Positions 32,995 through 40,689 of a stretch of 64,000 nt of DNA are shown here, one piece after another. Each line of letters starts with the position of its first letter. Position 1 is the stretch's first letter. Made by a program: the position numbers and the translations under genes. The notes beneath the pieces are model-generated. The model ran no database searches, had not been told where the DNA came from, and saw only the letters and a list, made by a program, of their open reading frames with translations. The DNA is from Bog-793 sp035625025 (GTDB lineage Bacteria > Actinomycetota > Acidimicrobiia > Acidimicrobiales > Bog-793). The stretch covers positions 62,001 through 126,000 of the forward strand of contig DASPQJ010000054.1 of NCBI GenBank assembly GCA_035625025.1, given 5' to 3'.

Positions 32995-34077
32995 TCAGTC
33001 GCCCGCCACGAACCGTTCGACGAGCTCGTAGGCCTCGTTGTCGTGGTACTGCACGGGGGGCGACTTCATGAAGTACGACGACGGACCGATGAGGGGTCCG
33101 GCGAGTCCGCGGTCGAGACCGAGACGCGCACAGCGCACAGCGTCGATGATGACACCCGCGGAGTTCGGCGAATCCCACACCTCGAGCTTCAGTTCGACGT
33201 TGAGGGGCACGTCGCCGAAGTTCCGCCCCTCGAGTCGCACGTAGGCCCACTTGCGGTCCTCGAGCCAGGGGACGTGGTCCGACGGCCCGATGTGGACACA
33301 GTCCTCGCCGATCCGGTGGTTGATCTGGCTCGTTACGGCCCGGGTCTTCGAGATCTTCTTCGACTCGAGCCGCTCGCGTTCGAGCATGTTCTTGAAGTCC
33401 ATGTTGCCGCCGAAGTTCAACTGATAAGTACGGTCGAGGGCGGTCCCACGATCTTCGAACAGGCGCGTAAGCACCCGGTGGATGATCGTGGAGCCGACCT
33501 GACTTTTCACATCGTCGCCGATGATCGGCACGCCGGCCTTCTCGAAGCGGGCCGCCCAGACCGGGTCGCTGGCGATGAAAACCGGGATCGCGTTGACGAA
33601 AGCGACATCGGCCTCGAGCGCGGCAGCGGCGTAGTGCTTCTGGGCGCGCTCCGAACCGACGGGCAGGAAGGCGACGAGAACCTCGGCGCCCGTACGGCGC
33701 AGCACATCGGCGACATCGACCGGCGGCGCCGGTGATTCCTCGATGACCTCGCGGTAGTACTTGCCGAGTCCGTCGAGAGTCGGTCCGCGGTCCACGGTCA
33801 CTCCGGTCGTCGGCACGTCGCAGAACCGGATGGTGTTGTTCTGGCCGGACTGGATGGCTTTGTTGAGGTCGAGGCCGACTTTCTCGGCGTCGACGTCGAA
33901 GGCCGCGACGAGGTCAAGGTCCCCCACGTGATAGCCGCCGAGCGAGACGTGCATGAGACCGGGAACGGTCTCGTCCACGTTCGCATCCCGGTAGTACTCA
34001 ACACCCTGGATGAGCGAGCTCGCGCAGTTGCCGATTCCGGCAATCGCGAGCTTGATTCTCCCCTTCGGGCTGGTCAT
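32995..34077 (-). CDS. ino1: Inositol-3-phosphate synthase (actinomycete type)
   Basis: About 360 residues from ATG 34077 (MTSPKGRIKLAIAGIGN), which has GGAAGGGAA upstream; an ATG at 34104 is less likely. The NAD-binding fold is AIAGIGNCASSLIQGVEYY. Other marks are SGQNNTIRFCDVPTTGVTVD, VLVAFLPVGSERAQKHYAAA, YQLNFGGNMDFKNMLERERL and ELKLEVWDSPNSAGVIIDAV. It converts glucose 6-phosphate to myo-inositol 3-phosphate, the entry to phosphatidylinositol and, in many actinomycetes, mycothiol. A PadR regulator lies immediately upstream on the same strand, as in mycobacteria (Rv0046c-Rv0047c). Confidence 0.95.
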   Translation of the reverse strand: MTSPKGRIKLAIAGIGNCASSLIQGVEYYRDANVDETVPGLMHVSLGGYHVGDLDLVAAFDVDAEKVGLDLNKAIQSGQNNTIRFCDVPTTGVTVDRGPTLDGLGKYYREVIEESPAPPVDVADVLRRTGAEVLVAFLPVGSERAQKHYAAAALEADVAFVNAIPVFIASDPVWAARFEKAGVPIIGDDVKSQVGSTIIHRVLTRLFEDRGTALDRTYQLNFGGNMDFKNMLERERLESKKISKTRAVTSQINHRIGEDCVHIGPSDHVPWLEDRKWAYVRLEGRNFGDVPLNVELKLEVWDSPNSAGVIIDAVRCARLGLDRGLAGPLIGPSSYFMKSPPVQYHDNEAYELVERFVAGD

Positions 34078-34094
34078 AGCCGTTCCCTTCCGTC

Positions 34095-34868
34095 TCATGG
34101 CCATTGCCTCGTCTCAACTGCGGTACCCGCTCCGGCGGTCGCGGGCAAAGTGCGGTTGCTGAGGTCCGTCCCGGTCGCCGTCGCGGGGCGCGGCTCGGTA
34201 CGCACCGACGTCATGTCGCGGTTCGAGCGGACGAGCGCCGTCCGCTCCCGGTCGAGGAGCCGCTCCACCCACGTCAGGTCGTTGGCGACCGTCTCTTGGG
34301 CGTGCTCGGCGATTGACTGCTCGTACGGGTCCAAAGGCCGTTCCCGGCGCAGGAGGGACCGTTCGCCGCGCTGAAGTCTGTCGAGGAGCTCGCCGCGCCG
34401 GCGCTCGAGCAGGCGGATGCGGGCCTGCGGGCTGAGGTGCCGGGCGAAAGCGAGCCGGAGCGAGAAGCCGCGCGGATCTCCGGCGGGTCCGTCGGCGGAC
34501 TGGAGCAACTGCTCGAACATCTCCTCTCCGTGCGGCGTGATCTCGTAGACCTTGCGAGCCCGCGTACTGCGCCCTCCGAGCGCGATCGCCGCTTTCGCCG
34601 TCGCCCGGCGGGCGACGATGGCCGCCCGCTCGCCGGTGAGCGAACCTGTGAGCGGCACGTCCTGTTCCACGTGGCGCCCGCGGCGCAGGGGCGGCAGGGG
34701 TTCGGTTGCCTGGACCGCAAGGGAAGCCTCGAGACGGGCGAGAGCGGGATAAAGCGATCCAAAGGAGAGGTTCGACAGGACGCCGAAGTCCGCGCGCAGG
34801 GACTTGCGGATGTCGTAACCGTGCATCGGCCGCTCCTTGAGCAGGCCGAGGATCGCTAGTTCAAGCAC
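34095..34868 (-). CDS. PadR-family transcriptional regulator
   Basis: About 257 residues from GTG 34868 (the family start VLELAILGLLKERPMHGYDI). The N-terminal winged helix continues with SLRADFGVLSNLSFGSLYPA, LARLEA and, after an insertion, RARKVYEITPHGEEMFEQLL. The C-terminal part is helical (LSPQARIRLLERRRGELLDR). The roughly 50-residue insertion between the recognition helix and the wing is also seen in the actinomycete ino1-linked PadR proteins, as I recall them. It probably autoregulates and may control ino1, 17 bases downstream; a dyad lies before its start. Confidence 0.85.
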   Translation of the reverse strand: MLELAILGLLKERPMHGYDIRKSLRADFGVLSNLSFGSLYPALARLEASLAVQATEPLPPLRRGRHVEQDVPLTGSLTGERAAIVARRATAKAAIALGGRSTRARKVYEITPHGEEMFEQLLQSADGPAGDPRGFSLRLAFARHLSPQARIRLLERRRGELLDRLQRGERSLLRRERPLDPYEQSIAEHAQETVANDLTWVERLLDRERTALVRSNRDMTSVRTEPRPATATGTDLSNRTLPATAGAGTAVETRQWP

Positions 34869-34890
34869 AGGACGATCGTAACAGCCGATG

Positions 34891-34903
34891 TATCGTCTCG
34901 ATA
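34891..34903. promoter_or_regulatory. Dyad upstream of the PadR gene, possible operator
   Basis: tatcgtctcgata is a perfect five-base inverted repeat with a three-base spacer, 22 bases before the predicted GTG. A slightly longer imperfect dyad (tgtatcg...cgatatg) surrounds it. PadR proteins commonly repress their own promoters through such dyads. This is inferred from position and symmetry only. Confidence 0.4.
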
Positions 34904-34996
34904 TGTCGATTCCGTGACGGTCGGGTTCTCCCCGTCGAGTTCGCACCGACCGGACTCAGGCGTCGAGCGGCCGCTGGGTCCGGATAGCCTGGCGCC

Positions 34997-35413
34997 GTGC
35001 GACCGGAGCCCGAGTTCGTCACCCGCCGATATGTTCCGACGGGCCTCGGCCAGATTGAATACCGCCTTGTCCGTGATTCAGTCGTGCGCGAGTTCCGGCG
35101 GGGACGCCTCTCCCGGCTCGAGGTCTGTGACGCCCATCCGGAGCTGATGCGCGTCGCGCGCAACTTGGGCCGGGCGACCGAAGTGGACTGTCCGATCTGC
35201 GACGAGAGCAAACTCGTTCACGTCGCCTTCGCTTTTGGGCCACGCCTGCCTCCCGGGGGGAGAGCGCTCCGGATGGACGGCGAGATGCGCGCTCTCGCGC
35301 GCCAACGCGACGACGTCGCTTTCTACATCGTCGAGGTCTGTACGCAGTGTTCGTGGAACCACCTGCTGCGGATGTTCCCGGCGCCGGTGGCGCGGGCCCG
35401 ACTGTTTGCTTGA
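34997..35413 (+). CDS. DUF5318-family protein with a zinc-ribbon-like Cys pair
   Basis: 138 residues from a GTG (RPEPEFVTRRYVPTGLGQIE). Two C-x-x-C pairs, VDCPICDESKL and VCTQCSWNHLL, are spaced as in a zinc ribbon. Between them lies HVAFAFGPRLPPGGRALRMD. This matches the actinomycete DUF5318 family found between the ino1-PadR pair and the rpsF cluster in mycobacteria (Rv0049-type). The biochemical function is unknown. It is divergent from the PadR gene and followed by panB after 115 bases. Confidence 0.78.
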   Translation: MRPEPEFVTRRYVPTGLGQIEYRLVRDSVVREFRRGRLSRLEVCDAHPELMRVARNLGRATEVDCPICDESKLVHVAFAFGPRLPPGGRALRMDGEMRALARQRDDVAFYIVEVCTQCSWNHLLRMFPAPVARARLFA

Positions 35414-35528
35414 CGCGACGCCCACGCCGAAAGACGGTGCTCGTGGGGCCGGGGTGCCCGGGCCGCGTCTTCCGGGTACCCTGGGATCGCCGCCGGCAGC
35501 GAAGCGCGCTGGACGGTAGGAGGGCAAG

Positions 35529-36380
35529 ATGCGAGATCGCGTGACTGTCCCGTCGATCGCGGTCCGCAAGCGCTCCCGGGGCGCGCCGCCGATCGTCATG
35601 GTGACCGCGTACGACACCCCGTTCGCCCGCATCGTCGACGACGCCGGTGTCGACATCATCCTCGTCGGCGATTCAGTGGGGAACAACGTTCTCGGCTACG
35701 AGAATTCGCTCGCCGTCGATGTCGGCCAGATGGTTCACCACGTCGGCGCGGTCGCCCGCGCCAATCCGAGCGCGTTGATAGTCGGCGATCTGCCCTGGAT
35801 GAGTTACCACGTCGAGTCGTCCGACACGGTGCGCAACGCCGCGGCGCTCGTACGAGCTGGGGCACAGGCCGTGAAGCTCGAGGGGGGTCGACGCCGGATC
35901 CCGGCCGTCCGGGCGATCCTCGACTCTGAGATTCCCGTCATGGGCCATCTCGGGCTGACGCCGCAGTCCCTCCACGCCATGGGCGGTTTCGCCGTCCAGG
36001 GAAAGCACGTCGAGGCGGCGCGCCAGCTCGAACTGGACGCACGGGTTCTCAGCGCGGCGGGATGCTTCGCGATCGTGCTCGAAGGCGTCCCCGACCTCGT
36101 GGCGTCGAGGGTGACCGCGGCAATCGAAATCCCGACGATCGGCATTGGTGCGGGTCCTGCCTGCGACGGCCAGGTGCTCGTCCTTCACGACCTGCTCGGC
36201 CTTTCCGGCGGTCACGTCCCGAAGTTCGTCCGTCAGTACGCGGACCTCACCGTTGTCGCCCGCGAGGCCATCACCCGGTTCGCCGCCGACGTGCGTTCGG
36301 GTTCGTACCCTTCGCCGGAGGAGACCTACCACGCGACACCCGATCTGGAACGGGAGCTGAAGGACGCGCCACAGCGGTGA
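35529..36380 (+). CDS. panB: 3-methyl-2-oxobutanoate hydroxymethyltransferase
   Basis: 283 residues from ATG 35529 with GTAGGAGGGCAAG upstream. PanB motifs: PIVMVTAYDTPFARIVDDAG, DIILVGDSVGNNVLGYENSL, IVGDLPWMSYHV, AVKLEGGRRRIPAV, MGHLGLTPQSLHAMGGF, LEGVPDLVASRVTAAIEIPT and IGIGAGPACDGQVLVLHDLL. The Mg2+-binding Asp residues and the catalytic Glu (LEGVP) are present. It makes ketopantoate from alpha-ketoisovalerate and methylenetetrahydrofolate, the first step of pantothenate synthesis. No other pan genes lie in the window. Confidence 0.96.
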   Translation: MRDRVTVPSIAVRKRSRGAPPIVMVTAYDTPFARIVDDAGVDIILVGDSVGNNVLGYENSLAVDVGQMVHHVGAVARANPSALIVGDLPWMSYHVESSDTVRNAAALVRAGAQAVKLEGGRRRIPAVRAILDSEIPVMGHLGLTPQSLHAMGGFAVQGKHVEAARQLELDARVLSAAGCFAIVLEGVPDLVASRVTAAIEIPTIGIGAGPACDGQVLVLHDLLGLSGGHVPKFVRQYADLTVVAREAITRFAADVRSGSYPSPEETYHATPDLERELKDAPQR

Positions 36381-36561
36381 CCGCACAGGCCAGGAGTCGG
36401 TAGGCAGAGCGATACTGCGCGCCGCAAAGATGCCCTGGCGCGAATGTCAGCGAGGAGAACAGGAGTCTTCGGCTACCATGACGAGGTCATATTCACCCCT
36501 GCTCCGGTGCGTCCGGGGCCCCGGACGTCGACGACGCCGGGTCCGGAGGAGGTGAGCCGTC

Positions 36562-36903
36562 CTGCGGCCCTATGAGATCGCTGTCATCTTTGATGTCGGC
36601 CTTGATGAGAACGACATTCGGGCGACGACGGACCATGTCGCCGAACTTGTGCGTTCGCGTGGTGGGTCCGTCGGTCACATCGAGCGTTGGGGTCGCCGGA
36701 CTTTCGCCTACGAACTGAAGCACAAGACCGAAGGCTTCTACTTGTTCATGGAAGTCGTCGCGGAACCGGCGACCATCGCCGAGGTCGACCGGGTGCTGAC
36801 GCTCGCCGACGAGGTCCTGCGCCACCGAATCATCCGCCAGCCGGAGAAGCTGGCGGGTCGCGTCCCGGTCGGCGAGACGCCGAACGACGCTCCGGCGGGC
36901 TAG
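36562..36903 (+). CDS. rpsF: 30S ribosomal protein S6, with a predicted CTG start
   Basis: 113 residues if translation begins at CTG 36562: LRPYEIAVIFDVGLDENDIR, then GGSVGHIERWGRRTFAYELK and GFYLFMEVVAEPATIAEVDR. This is a full S6 starting exactly at the family's M-R-x-Y-E-I. Three codons upstream is an in-frame TGA. The only other initiators are inside the protein (GTG at 36649), which would delete the first beta strand. A near-perfect GGAGGAGGTGA lies six bases before the CTG. S6 pairs with S18 (rpsR, two genes on) in the platform of the small subunit. It heads the rpsF-ssb-rpsR-rplI operon. Confidence 0.93.
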   Translation: MRPYEIAVIFDVGLDENDIRATTDHVAELVRSRGGSVGHIERWGRRTFAYELKHKTEGFYLFMEVVAEPATIAEVDRVLTLADEVLRHRIIRQPEKLAGRVPVGETPNDAPAG

Positions 36904-36925
36904 TCGAGGAAACGGAGACGGAGAA

Positions 36926-37390
36926 ATGGCAAACGGCAATACGGTCGTACTTGTCGGGAACGTGACGAGAGATCCCGAACTGCGCTTCACGCCGGCCGGT
37001 CAGGCGACGGCGAGCTTCGGGCTCGCCGTCAACCGTCGCTGGCAGAACCGCCAGACCAGCGAGTGGGAGGAGGCGACGTCGTTCTTCGACGTTGTCTGCT
37101 GGCGCGAAATGGCCGAGAACGTCAGCGAGTCGCTCGTGAAAGGGGCGCGTGTGATCGTGACAGGTCGGCTCGAACAGCGCTCCTGGGAAACCCCGGACGG
37201 GGACAAGCGCACAAAGATCGAGGTCATTGCCGATGAACTTGGTCCGAGCTTGCGCTGGGCAACGGCGCAGATCGTGAAGAACGAGCGGCGCAGTCCTGCC
37301 GGTGAGGCCAGATCCTCTGGGGGTGGCGCGAGGTCAAGCCGCGCCGGGGCGAACGAACCCGTGGTCGGCGAGGACGAGGAGCCTTTCTGA
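36926..37390 (+). CDS. ssb: Single-stranded DNA-binding protein
   Basis: 154 residues, beginning with NTVVLVGNVTRDPELRFTPA. The OB fold continues through GLAVNRRWQNRQTSEWEEAT, SFFDVVCWREMAENV and GARVIVTGRLEQRSWETPDG. A Gly/Ser/Ala-rich linker ends in an acidic tip VVGEDEEPF, the peptide that recruits partner proteins. It coats single-stranded DNA in replication and repair. The stop overlaps the rpsR start as TGATG. rpsF-ssb-rpsR is a widespread operon. Confidence 0.97.
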   Translation: MANGNTVVLVGNVTRDPELRFTPAGQATASFGLAVNRRWQNRQTSEWEEATSFFDVVCWREMAENVSESLVKGARVIVTGRLEQRSWETPDGDKRTKIEVIADELGPSLRWATAQIVKNERRSPAGEARSSGGGARSSRAGANEPVVGEDEEPF

Positions 37391-37860
37391 TGGCGCGGAA
37401 CAACGACCGGGAGCGCTCGACGCGTCGCGTGCCGAAGGACAACGGCAGACGGACAAAGAAGAAGGTCTGCATCTTCTGCAAGGACCGGATTGAACACGTG
37501 GACTATAAGGACGTGAACCTGCTGCGCAAGTTCATGTCCGACCGTGGCAAGATCCGTGCCCGACGGGTTTCGGGCAACTGCGCCCAGCACCAGCGTGACG
37601 TCGCGACCGCGATCAAATTGACGCGGGAACTCGCGTTGCTCCCCTACACGCAGCGGACGACGAGCGAACGTCCCGGCGGGCGCGGGGGCGGACGCGCGGC
37701 CGAGCGCGCGACGGGGTTCTCACGCTCGCTCGGTCGGCCGGCAACCGTTGCCGCCGTGGCCGAGCCGGAGGTGGCGACCGAGACCGAGGACGACCTTGAC
37801 GCCCCAGACGAGGAGGCGTTGGTCGACGACGAGACGGAGGAATCGGAGAACCCGGAGTGA
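37390..37860 (+). CDS. rpsR: 30S ribosomal protein S18 with a long acidic C-terminal extension
   Basis: 156 residues, about twice the usual 75-90. The S18 core is KKKVCIFCKDRIEHVDYKDV, NLLRKFMSDRGKIRARRVSG, NCAQHQRDVATAIKLTRELA and LLPYTQR. The C-x-x-C...C pattern suggests a zinc-binding (C+) version. After residue 90 a Gly/Arg-rich stretch (RPGGRGGGRAAERATG) leads to a strongly acidic tail (TETEDDLDAPDEEALVDDET). The tail reads cleanly in frame to the stop, which overlaps the rplI start. Base composition is as in its neighbours, so it does not look like a frameshift. The role of the tail is unknown. Confidence 0.95.
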   Translation: MARNNDRERSTRRVPKDNGRRTKKKVCIFCKDRIEHVDYKDVNLLRKFMSDRGKIRARRVSGNCAQHQRDVATAIKLTRELALLPYTQRTTSERPGGRGGGRAAERATGFSRSLGRPATVAAVAEPEVATETEDDLDAPDEEALVDDETEESENPE

Positions 37861-38300
37861 GAATCGTCCTGCGGACTGACGTCGAGGGCATCGGCAAACG
37901 TGGCGACCTCGTCGAGGTGAGCGACGGCCATGCCCGGAACTTCCTCCTTCCTTCAGGACAGGCAATCGCCGCGACGCGCAATATCTCCACGCAGGCGACC
38001 GCGATGCGCCGGGCCCGTGATGTTGCCGACCAACACGCGCGAGAAGCCGCCGAGTCAATCGCGCAACAGCTCGTGCCGGTGGTCATCACCGTTCACGCCC
38101 ACGCCGGCAAGGCGGGGCGGTTGTTCGGTTCAGTAACGCCGGCCGAAATCGTTGCCGCGGTCGAGGCGCAAACGTCAGTCGTGCTCGACCGGCACAAGCT
38201 CATCATCCACGAACCGATCAAGTCAGTGGGGACGCACGAAGTCGGCGTCCATCTCCATCCTGAGGTGGAGTTCGTGCTCACGGTCGAGGTCGTCGGCTAG
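37857..38300 (+). CDS. rplI: 50S ribosomal protein L9
   Basis: 147 residues from a GTG overlapping the rpsR stop (GTGA). The N-terminal domain reads VLRTDVEGIGKRGDLVEVSD, GHARNFLLPSGQAIAAT, the L9 signature. A connecting helix follows, then the C-terminal domain with AGKAGRLFGSVTPAEIVAAV and EVGVHLHPEVEFVLTVEVV. L9 binds 23S rRNA near the L1 stalk and affects reading-frame fidelity. It closes the ribosomal part of the operon; 222 bases separate it from dnaB. Confidence 0.96.
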   Translation: MRIVLRTDVEGIGKRGDLVEVSDGHARNFLLPSGQAIAATRNISTQATAMRRARDVADQHAREAAESIAQQLVPVVITVHAHAGKAGRLFGSVTPAEIVAAVEAQTSVVLDRHKLIIHEPIKSVGTHEVGVHLHPEVEFVLTVEVVG

Positions 38301-38522
38301 GCATTTTCGATCAAATCGGACGCCGTCGTACTCACGCCGGCAGGAACGTCACATCCCCTTCGTAGCTTTCAGTGATATGGATGGATTGGCCGAAGTGCGC
38401 CCGCGAGGCAAGCAGCCGGCGGAACGCACAGACCCGCCGATGTACTCCACCGGAAACCCACAGCGTGGTTCGGTTTATCCGGAAGATGTCCGTCTATCGA
38501 TTCGCAGCCGCCCGGGTGCAGT
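38301..38522. other. rplI-dnaB spacer
   Basis: 222 bases with no credible gene on either strand. It is long enough to hold a promoter for dnaB, but I cannot point to specific boxes. The dnaB start itself has a weak ribosome-binding site. Confidence 0.4.
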
Positions 38523-39908
38523 GTGAGGCCGATCATGTTGCAGCCGCTCGAGGAAGCCCGACGACGCCCGCGTCAAGTCGCGGTCCCCGTCGCTTCGGGA
38601 CGGATCCCGCCGCACAACCTGGAAGCCGAGGAGTCGCTCCTCGGTGCGATGCTGCTCTCGCGTGATGCGATCGCAACGGCGATCGAGCGGTGCTCACCTT
38701 CTGACTTCTACAAGCCCTCGCATGCGCAGATCTTCGGGGCGATCACCTCGCTCTACGGTCAGGGGGAGCCGGCCGACGCGGTCACCGTTTCCGAGGAACT
38801 AAGGCGCGCGGGCGTACTAGAGGAGATCGGCGGCGCGGCGATGCTCGGATCGCTGCAGTCGAATACCCCGGCGATCTCCAGCGCAGGTCGCTACGCCCGT
38901 ATCGTCGAGGAGAACTCGCTCTTGCGTCGTCTGATCGGCGTGGCCCAGGAGATCGCCGAGATCGGCTACGGGCTGCCGGACGATGTCGTCGACGCGATCG
39001 ACCGCGCTGAGGCGATGGTTTTTGACGTCGCTCAGCGTCGGTCCGCGGACAGCATCGCCTCGCTGCACGACCTGCTCGGTCGCAGTCTCGACCGGCTCGA
39101 GGAGCTGTACGACCGGGGCGAGACGATCACCGGGGTGCCGACCGGCTACCAGGACCTCGACGAGCACCTTTCGGGTCTGCAGCCCTCGAATCTCATTGTC
39201 GTCGGCGGCCGGCCATCGATGGGGAAGACCGCCTTCGCGCTCGGTCTTGCCGCGAATGCGGCGATGTTAGGCACGCCCGTGCTCTTCTTCTCGCTCGAAA
39301 TGAGCCACCTCGAAGTCGCCCAGCGCGTGCTGTGTGCCGAGGCGCGCGTCGACGCCACTCGGATGCGCAACGGTCGGCTTCTCGAAGCCGACTGGCCGAA
39401 GATCTCCAACGCAATCGGTCGGATCGGTGGTGCACCTCTCCATATCGATGACGACCCCAACGTGACGGTGATGGACATCCGCGCCAAGTCGCGGCGGTTG
39501 CGGGCCCGGGACGGGCTCGGTCTCGTCGTCGTCGACTACCTGCAGCTGATGAGCGGGCGGACGAACGCCGAGAATCGTCAAGTAGAGATCTCCGAGATCA
39601 GTCGCGGTCTGAAGATCCTCGCCCGCGAGCTCGAGATCCCTGTCGTCGCGCTGAGCCAACTGTCCCGCGGGCTCGAGAGCCGCGCGGACAAACACCCGAT
39701 GCTCGCCGACTTGCGTGAGTCGGGCGCCATTGAACAGGACGCCGATGTCGTGATGTTCATCTATCGGGACGAGATCTACAATCCGGATTCACCGGACCGC
39801 GGCGCGGCCGAGATCCACATCGCCAAGCACCGCAACGGCCCGACCGGTGCCGTCCAGCTCGCGTTCGTCACGAACTACGCCCGCTTCGCGAACATGGCCC
39901 ACGTGTAG
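38523..39908 (+). CDS. dnaB: Replicative DNA helicase DnaB
   Basis: 461 residues from GTG 38523 (ATG 38535 is an alternative). The N-terminal domain is PPHNLEAEESLLGAMLLSRD, SDFYKPSHAQIFGAITSLY. The RecA-like C-terminal domain has Walker A VVGGRPSMGKTAFALGLA, the H1a-type LFFSLEMSHLEVAQRVLCAE, Walker B LVVVDYLQLMSGR and SQLSRGLESRADKHPMLADL, RESGAIEQDADVVMFIYRDE. It unwinds DNA at the fork; the DciA homologue at 13391 is its likely helper. There is no intein, although dnaB is a common intein site in actinomycetes. Confidence 0.97.
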   Translation: MRPIMLQPLEEARRRPRQVAVPVASGRIPPHNLEAEESLLGAMLLSRDAIATAIERCSPSDFYKPSHAQIFGAITSLYGQGEPADAVTVSEELRRAGVLEEIGGAAMLGSLQSNTPAISSAGRYARIVEENSLLRRLIGVAQEIAEIGYGLPDDVVDAIDRAEAMVFDVAQRRSADSIASLHDLLGRSLDRLEELYDRGETITGVPTGYQDLDEHLSGLQPSNLIVVGGRPSMGKTAFALGLAANAAMLGTPVLFFSLEMSHLEVAQRVLCAEARVDATRMRNGRLLEADWPKISNAIGRIGGAPLHIDDDPNVTVMDIRAKSRRLRARDGLGLVVVDYLQLMSGRTNAENRQVEISEISRGLKILARELEIPVVALSQLSRGLESRADKHPMLADLRESGAIEQDADVVMFIYRDEIYNPDSPDRGAAEIHIAKHRNGPTGAVQLAFVTNYARFANMAHV

Positions 39909-39980
39909 TCGCCGGCTCTCGACAGTCGGCGTACAGACGGTTCACAGGTTTTTTTCAGCTCAGCGAAGCATGATCGTGCC

Positions 39981-40679
39981 GTGAGCGCTGCGACAGGCCG
40001 TGTCCTGGTCGTCGACGACGAGGCGAACATCACCGATCTCGTCGCGACCGCGTTGCGCTACGAGGGTTTCGAGGTCACGACCGCGCAGTCCGGACGCGCC
40101 GCGCTCAACGAGGTCGGGTCGAACCGGCCGGACCTGCTCATTCTCGACGTGATGCTTCCCGACCTGGACGGGTTCGAGGTGGCGAGGCGGATCCGCCAGG
40201 ACGGACGCCGGTTGCCGATCCTGTTCCTCACGGCGAAGGACGCCACCGAGGACAAGGTCCGGGGACTGACGCTCGGTGGCGACGACTACGTGACGAAGCC
40301 GTTCAGCCTCGAGGAGCTGATCGCTCGGGTGCGCGCGGTTCTGCGACGGGTGGCCGAGGGAGTCGGGGCCACGTCGCGGCTAGTCTTTTCGGACCTCGAA
40401 CTCGACGAGGAAACCCACGAGGTGTTTCGTGGGAAGACCCCGGTCGAACTCACTCCGACGGAGTTCAAGCTCCTTCGGTACTTCCTCTTGAACCCGCGCC
40501 GCGTGCTCTCAAAGGCGCAGATCCTCGACTACGTCTGGGAGTACGACTTCGGCGGCGACGCCAACGTCGTCGAGACCTACGTGAGCTACTTGCGCAAGAA
40601 GATTGATATCCTCGGACCGCCGCTCATCCACACGCTCCGGGGCGTCGGATACAGCCTGCGGGTCCCGGCGGCGAACTAA
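39981..40679 (+). CDS. OmpR/PhoB-family response regulator
   Basis: 232 residues from a GTG. The receiver domain has VLVVDDEANITDLVATALRY, the phospho-acceptor Asp in LLILDVMLPDLDGFEVARRI, the Thr of LFLTAKDATEDKVRGL and the Lys of DDYVTKPFSLEELIARVRAV. The C-terminal winged helix has PVELTPTEFKLLRYFLLNPR, RVLSKAQILDYVWEYDFGGD and VETYVSYLRKKID. The kinase gene follows after eight to ten bases. Its signal and regulon cannot be read from the sequence; similarity is to the MprA/TcrA/PhoP-like group. Confidence 0.93.
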   Translation: MSAATGRVLVVDDEANITDLVATALRYEGFEVTTAQSGRAALNEVGSNRPDLLILDVMLPDLDGFEVARRIRQDGRRLPILFLTAKDATEDKVRGLTLGGDDYVTKPFSLEELIARVRAVLRRVAEGVGATSRLVFSDLELDEETHEVFRGKTPVELTPTEFKLLRYFLLNPRRVLSKAQILDYVWEYDFGGDANVVETYVSYLRKKIDILGPPLIHTLRGVGYSLRVPAAN

Positions 40680-40689
40680 GCCCGGCGTG

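Noticed and set aside
34663..34678. Second parS site inside the PadR gene
   Set aside because: Only about 11 of 16 consensus positions match and it lies in coding sequence; mentioned only as weak support for a variant motif.
38523..39908. Intein in dnaB (also gyrA/gyrB)
   Set aside because: The proteins have normal lengths and uninterrupted Walker and catalytic motifs.
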